DNA from: Betaproteobacteria bacterium
GTDB lineage: Bacteria; Pseudomonadota; Gammaproteobacteria; Burkholderiales; Rhodocyclaceae
Length of the DNA: 5,937 bases
NCBI GenBank assembly: GCA_028868235.1
Contig: JAGWUW010000178.1
Coordinates: forward strand, 1-5,937
Direction of reading: 5' to 3'
The translations under genes were made by a program, and so were the position numbers. The notes under the pieces were generated by a model, which saw only the letters and a list, made by a program, of their open reading frames with translations, had not been told where the DNA came from and did not search any database. Shown in pieces: positions 1 to 5,937 of this stretch (the first letter of the stretch is position 1; each line of letters begins with the position of its first letter).

Positions 1-1
1 C

Positions 2-91
2 ACCGTCCTGAATGTCGTTCAGAAGGGGTATTCGCTCAATGGCCGGCTGCTTCGGCCGGCGCGGGTCATCGTGTCCCGGGCCGCAGGCTGA
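2..91 (+). CDS. grpE: GrpE nucleotide exchange factor, C-terminal end (partial)
   Basis: Frame 2 is open from the window edge and gives 29 residues ending in TGA at 89-91. The peptide contains VVQKGYSLNGRLLRPARVIV, which matches the conserved C-terminal beta-domain of GrpE (typically QKGYxLNGRvlRPAmV). In the family, this beta-domain contacts the DnaK ATPase lobe and opens it to release ADP. The rest of the gene lies upstream of the window. Its position directly before dnaK on the same strand fits the common proteobacterial order grpE-dnaK-dnaJ. An inverted repeat (GCCGGC at 42-47 and 55-60) falls inside the coding region and is not followed by a T-run, so I do not call it a terminator. The identification rests on a short but distinctive stretch. 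Confidence 0.9.
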   Translation, partial: TVLNVVQKGYSLNGRLLRPARVIVSRAAG

Positions 92-136
92 ATCGGCATC
101 CATCGGCAGACGGAGTGAAGCATTGTCCGGGCGGAA

Positions 137-164
137 TTGAAAATCCCCGGTCGGCACCCATCTA
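137..164 (+). promoter_or_regulatory. Probable sigma-32 heat-shock promoter of dnaK
   Basis: TTGAAA at 137-142 is followed after 14 bases by CCCATCTA at 157-164. This fits the known RpoH consensus (CTTGAAA, 11-16 bases, CCCATnT) very closely. Transcription would start near 170-173 and give a leader of about 30 bases before dnaK. No CIRCE/HrcA inverted repeat is present in this gap, so positive control by RpoH is the likelier mode of heat induction. The start site is inferred, not seen. Confidence 0.75.
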
Positions 165-187
165 GGCCACAAGATTTACGCGTTTTC

Positions 188-193
188 GAGAGG
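188..193 (+). promoter_or_regulatory. Ribosome binding site of dnaK
   Basis: GAGAGG lies 7 bases before the ATG at 201. It is a good Shine-Dalgarno match with normal spacing, and it supports this start, which also gives the canonical [15 protein letters not shown]-terminus. Confidence 0.75.
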
Positions 194-200
194 ATTCAAC

Positions 201-2138
<1,938 letters not shown>

Positions 2139-2155
2139 GCCTGACGCAACGCCCC

Positions 2156-2200
2156 GGCGCCGAGCCTTCCGGAAAACTTCCGGCGGCGCTCGGCGCCTTT
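2156..2200 (+). terminator. Large stem-loop between dnaK and dnaJ (attenuator, processing site or weak terminator)
   Basis: A perfect 10-bp outer stem pairs GGCGCCGAGC (2156-2165) with GCTCGGCGCC (2188-2197). Inside it, after a small internal loop, a second 6-bp stem pairs CCGGAA (2169-2174) with TTCCGG (2178-2183). Only three T's follow (2198-2200), so it is a poor intrinsic terminator on its own. It begins 18 bases after the dnaK stop and ends 22 bases before dnaJ. No separate promoter is apparent for dnaJ, so partial read-through, or protection of the dnaK mRNA 3' end, is the reasonable reading: more DnaK than DnaJ from one transcript. The structure is seen; the role is inferred. Confidence 0.7.
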
Positions 2201-2221
2201 GTCACATGACGGGTAGAAACA

Positions 2222-3358
<1,137 letters not shown>

Positions 3359-3418
3359 ATCTTGATCTCTGGAGCCGCGCCACGTTGCTCTGATTAATAT
3401 CATTCTGTCCAAGTCGAC

Positions 3419-3453
3419 AAGCGATCCGCGAGCAATCCCGGATCGCTTTTTTT
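3419..3453 (+). terminator. Intrinsic terminator after dnaJ
   Basis: GCGATCCG (3421-3428) pairs perfectly with CGGATCGC (3439-3446) around a 10-base loop. It is followed at once by seven T's (3447-3453), and two A's at 3419-3420 can extend the stem by A-T pairs. This is a textbook Rho-independent terminator. It lies 60 bases after the dnaJ stop and closes the chaperone cluster. Confidence 0.9.
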
Positions 3454-3570
3454 CAGAGCACCTACCCACACCAAAAGGAAAATGCAGCTTTTTGGATGAA
3501 AAGGCACTTCCTGAACGCAAAAATCCCTACAAAAGGCCTTCCATGAGGCAACGAAAGGTGTTTCCACCCC

Positions 3571-3576
3571 TATAAT
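3571..3576 (+). promoter_or_regulatory. Possible -10 box for the first binding-protein gene
   Basis: A perfect TATAAT lies 36 bases before the ATG at 3613 and would give a leader of about 30 bases. No convincing -35 element exists at 16-18 bases upstream (around 3547-3554 the bases read GGCAACGA), and there is no TG extension. If it is real, the promoter may need an activator. The call rests on the hexamer and its position only. Confidence 0.45.
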
Positions 3577-3612
3577 CCAAAGGTTATCCCGGCACTCGAT
3601 AGCGAGAAACCC

Positions 3613-4761
3613 ATGAAAGCGATACGCCATATCCTGTCAGCCTGCCTGATTGGTCTGACTGTCTGTCAAGCCACCTTCGCCGAAACTGGCGTCACCGACA
3701 CGACAATTTCCCTAGGCATGTCCGTACCGCTGACCGGACCGGCCAGCGCCCATGGGCAAGAACTGAAGAACGTCATCTCCGCCTATTTTGAGCAACTCAA
3801 CAAAAGCGGCGGCATTAACGGACGTAAACTCCAACTGACGGTACTGGATGACGGCTACGACCCCGAAAAGGCGGTTGCCAACACCAAAACACTGATCGAG
3901 ACCAACAAAGTGTTCGCGCTAGTCGGCTACTACGGCTCGACAGCCATGACTGAAGCGATGAACAAGGTTTTCGGCCCTGCCAAGGTACCACTGCTAGGGG
4001 GAATCTCCGGCGCTATGCCACTGCGCCAGCCCCCAGCCGGCAACCCAAACAATCGCTACATGTTCATTCAGCGTGCCAGTTATGCCGACGAGGCAGAAGC
4101 TATCGGCACCCAACTGGCCACTCTGGGCCTGAAAAACATCGCGGTTTTCTACCAGAACGACGGTTTCGGAAAAGCCGGCCTGGAAGGGCTGACCAACGCA
4201 CTCAAAAAGCACAACCTCACCCCTACGGCCACCGGCACCGTGGAGCGCAATTCCGACGACATCGGCAAGGCACTGGAAGCGATTGCCAAAGTCAATCCAC
4301 AGGCCGTGGTCATGGTCACGCTCTACAAACCAACGGCCGCCATGATCAAGGCGCTGCACAAAGCCAATCAAAGTCCAATGTTCATGACCCTGTCGCCCGT
4401 CGGCGCCGAACAACTGGCGCAGGAACTGGGAAACGATGCGCGCGGCATCGGTATTTCCCAGGTCATGCCCTTCCCCTGGAACGATACGCTGCCCATCGCC
4501 AGGGAGTACCAGCATTTTATTGGCAAGCAAGGCACTTACTCGTACATGAGCATGGAAGGCTTTGTCATAGCCAAGCTAGCCGTCGACGCCATCCGTCGGG
4601 CTGGTGGTAAGGATCTATCACGGGAAAAACTGATTTCCTCGCTCGAGGGAATGAATCAGGATTTTGGTGGCTACCGCGTCAGTTTTAGCCCCAACAACCA
4701 CGCCGGTTCGCAATATGTTCAGCTAACGGTGATCGGCGCTGGCGGCAAATTGATCAAGTAA
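3613..4761 (+). CDS. Periplasmic substrate-binding protein, branched-chain amino acid (LivK-like) ABC transporter class, copy 1
   Basis: This 382-aa protein has a Sec signal peptide: basic MKAIRH, a hydrophobic core at about 7-18, and likely cleavage after TFA at residue 23. The cysteine at 18 is preceded by LTV, which is not a good lipobox, so a soluble periplasmic protein is more likely than a lipoprotein. The mature start GVTDTTISLGMSVPLTGP and the later NKSGGINGRK, GYYGST (105-110), ISGAMPLR (131-138) and NIAVFYQNDGFGK (175-187) are typical of type I periplasmic binding proteins of the LivJ/LivK (Peripla_BP_6) family. In LivJ, segments equivalent to GYYGST and SGA line the ligand pocket. 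The family binds amino acids, amides, short organic acids or aromatics; the ligand here cannot be told. The start keeps the signal peptide, though the RBS is weak (GAG at 3604-3606). No permease or ATPase gene is nearby in the window. Terminators flank the gene. Confidence 0.93.
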   Translation: MKAIRHILSACLIGLTVCQATFAETGVTDTTISLGMSVPLTGPASAHGQELKNVISAYFEQLNKSGGINGRKLQLTVLDDGYDPEKAVANTKTLIETNKVFALVGYYGSTAMTEAMNKVFGPAKVPLLGGISGAMPLRQPPAGNPNNRYMFIQRASYADEAEAIGTQLATLGLKNIAVFYQNDGFGKAGLEGLTNALKKHNLTPTATGTVERNSDDIGKALEAIAKVNPQAVVMVTLYKPTAAMIKALHKANQSPMFMTLSPVGAEQLAQELGNDARGIGISQVMPFPWNDTLPIAREYQHFIGKQGTYSYMSMEGFVIAKLAVDAIRRAGGKDLSREKLISSLEGMNQDFGGYRVSFSPNNHAGSQYVQLTVIGAGGKLIK

Positions 4762-4787
4762 GCAATCTGGATACACCGCAAACAACG

Positions 4788-4816
4788 GGCTAGTCCTTCG
4801 GTGCTAGCCTGTTTTT
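4788..4816 (+). terminator. Intrinsic terminator after the first binding-protein gene
   Basis: GGCTAG (4788-4793) pairs with CTAGCC (4804-4809). The apical part can form a C(TTCG)G tetraloop at 4796-4801, which is a very stable hairpin cap. TG and then five T's (4812-4816) follow. It sits 26 bases after the stop codon and argues that the two binding-protein genes are mostly transcribed separately. Confidence 0.82.
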
Positions 4817-4941
4817 GCTGCTCGCCTCCCCCCTCTACTGCTTGCTTCGCCCTGACTCAGCGCCGTAAGAAAATTGTCAGGTAACGAGAACATTCTCCGC
4901 AAAGCAAAAACCCCTTCCCTTACCCAAAGGCAACGGAGACA
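4817..4941 (+). other. Gap upstream of the second binding-protein gene; no clear promoter
   Basis: This stretch must hold the promoter of the second gene if the preceding terminator is efficient. I see TTGTCA at 4874-4879, a fair -35 match, but no matching -10 hexamer about 17 bases downstream. A pyrimidine-rich run lies at 4823-4836. No small gene or RNA is evident. GGAG at 4935-4938, only 3 bases from the ATG, together with AAAGG at 4926-4930, provides the ribosome binding region. Confidence 0.4.
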
Positions 4942-5937
4942 ATGAAATCACTACGTAACGTGCTTCTCGCTGGCGTTCTGGCACTGGGCCTGGCCCAGGC
5001 TTACGCAGAAGACGGAGTCACCGACTCCACGATAACGCTCGGCATGTCCTCTCCGTTTACAGGACCGAATGGCCTGTACGGTATGCAAATGCGTGAGGCG
5101 ATGACCGCCTACTTTGATCAGATCAACAAGAGCGGCGGCATCAATGGTCGCAAGATCGAACTGATTACCCTGGACGACGGATATGAAACTGATCGAACGC
5201 TGGCTAACACCACATCGCTGATTCAGGAGAAGAAGGTTTTTGCCCTGACCGGGTATTATGGCTCCACGCCGACCACAGAAGCCATGAACAAGGTTTTCGG
5301 TCCAGCCAAAGTGCCGCTGATCGGAACGATTTCCGGTGCAGGAACGCTGCGCGAGCCGCCTTCTGCCAACCCGAACACTCGCTACATGTTCAACATCCGT
5401 GCCAGCTATGCTGACGAAGCCGAAGCAATCGTCAGTCAGATTCTCGCTCTTGGACTGAAAAACATTGCTGTTTTCTACCAAAATGACGGTTTCGGCAAAT
5501 CGGGCTTGGAAGGCGTCAGCAATGCGCTGAAGCGAGCCAATTTGGCACCGGTTGCCGTTGGTACCGTAGAACGCAATTCGCTCGACGTCGCCAAGGCCGT
5601 TGAGACAATCAGCAAGGTCACGCCGCAGGCCGTGGTGATGGTCACCCTGTACAAACCGACCGCTGCCTTCGTCAAGGCCATGAAGCAGATAGGCCAGTTT
5701 CCGATGTTCCTGACCCTGTCGCCGGTCGGCGGCGAGGTGCTCGCCCAGGAATTGGGCAACGATGCGCGTGGCATCGGCATCTCCCAAGTCGTTCCCTACC
5801 CGTGGAATGACACCATCGGCGTTGTCCGCGAGTACCAGAAACTACTCGGCAAGCAGAAGGACAAGTTCTCTTACTACGGTCTGGAAGGCTACATCACCGC
5901 CCGTCTGGTTACCGAAGGCATTCGGAAAATGGGCAAG
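4942..5937 (+). CDS. Periplasmic substrate-binding protein, branched-chain amino acid (LivK-like) ABC transporter class, copy 2 (3' end outside window)
   Basis: An open frame runs from ATG 4942 to the last base, giving 332 residues with no stop. By comparison with copy 1 about 50 residues are missing at the C-terminus. The signal peptide is classical: MKSLRN, a hydrophobic stretch at 7-18, and cleavage after AYA at residue 22. The mature protein begins EDGVTDSTITLGMSSPFTGP and keeps NKSGGINGRK, GYYGST (104-109), NDGFGK (181-186) and GNDARGIGISQ. Hand alignment to copy 1 gives about two-thirds identity over the shared mature part, with one single-residue insertion in copy 2 (KQKDKFSY versus KQGTYSY). 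It is therefore a paralogue of the same Peripla_BP_6-type family with likely the same fold and possibly a different ligand. A partner permease and ATPase, or more copies, could lie downstream but cannot be seen here. Confidence 0.92.
   Translation, partial: MKSLRNVLLAGVLALGLAQAYAEDGVTDSTITLGMSSPFTGPNGLYGMQMREAMTAYFDQINKSGGINGRKIELITLDDGYETDRTLANTTSLIQEKKVFALTGYYGSTPTTEAMNKVFGPAKVPLIGTISGAGTLREPPSANPNTRYMFNIRASYADEAEAIVSQILALGLKNIAVFYQNDGFGKSGLEGVSNALKRANLAPVAVGTVERNSLDVAKAVETISKVTPQAVVMVTLYKPTAAFVKAMKQIGQFPMFLTLSPVGGEVLAQELGNDARGIGISQVVPYPWNDTIGVVREYQKLLGKQKDKFSYYGLEGYITARLVTEGIRKMGK

Noticed and set aside
42..60. Inverted repeat GCCGGC ... GCCGGC at the end of grpE
   Set aside because: It lies within coding sequence and is not followed by a T-run. 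It reflects GC-rich codons and is not a supported terminator.
92..200. Possible CIRCE (HrcA) operator before dnaK
   Set aside because: I looked for the TTAGCACTC-N9-GAGTGCTAA inverted repeat and found nothing close to it.
3400..3630. A 76-codon minus-strand open frame in the gap after dnaJ
   Set aside because: It spans the dnaJ terminator and the start of the binding-protein gene, has no recognisable motif, and its product looks like translated noncoding sequence.
3645..3666. Possible lipoprotein signal with cysteine 18 in the first binding protein
   Set aside because: The residues before the cysteine (LTV) lack the required small Gly/Ala/Ser at -1. A normal signal peptidase I site (TFA, then E) follows, and the paralogue has no cysteine there.
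4842..4871. Possible promoter TTGCTT-18-TAAGAA before the second binding-protein gene
   Set aside because: Each hexamer matches the consensus at only about three of six positions, no better than expected by chance in this region.
4951..5787. A 278-codon minus-strand open frame opposite the second binding-protein gene, and a similar 178-codon one at 3994-4530 opposite the first
   Set aside because: The two shadows resemble each other only because the sense genes are paralogues. Neither shows motifs of its own, and the sense proteins are clearly real.

Overview
The window is GC-rich bacterial chromosome, most likely from a beta-proteobacterium; a Rhodocyclales-type genome (Dechloromonas/Azoarcus/Accumulibacter-like) is my best guess from the style of the DnaK and DnaJ proteins and the grpE-dnaK-dnaJ order. 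The taxonomic call is inference and cannot be settled without a search.

Left part (1-3453): the Hsp70 chaperone cluster, all on the + strand. It holds the last 29 codons of grpE, then a 109-bp gap with a good sigma-32-like heat-shock promoter, a full-length dnaK (645 aa), an 83-bp spacer with a large GC-rich stem-loop, a full-length dnaJ (378 aa), and a strong intrinsic terminator. DnaK is the ATP-driven chaperone, DnaJ delivers clients and triggers ATP hydrolysis, and GrpE releases ADP. All signature motifs of DnaK and DnaJ are intact.

Right part (3454-5937): two tandem genes on the + strand, each encoding a secreted periplasmic substrate-binding protein of the branched-chain amino acid (LivJ/LivK-like, type I periplasmic binding fold) class. 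The first (382 aa) is complete. The second is cut off by the window edge after 332 codons. The mature proteins are about two-thirds identical by hand alignment, so they are paralogues from a gene duplication. A terminator lies between them, so they are probably separate transcription units. A TATAAT box stands before the first. No permease or ATPase gene of an ABC transporter is visible, and the ligand cannot be read from the sequence.

I found no mobile element, CRISPR array, RNA gene or clearly novel system. The points most worth a second look are the duplicated orphan binding proteins with their divergent pocket-side segments, the stem-loop between dnaK and dnaJ, and small shared elements upstream of the binding-protein genes.
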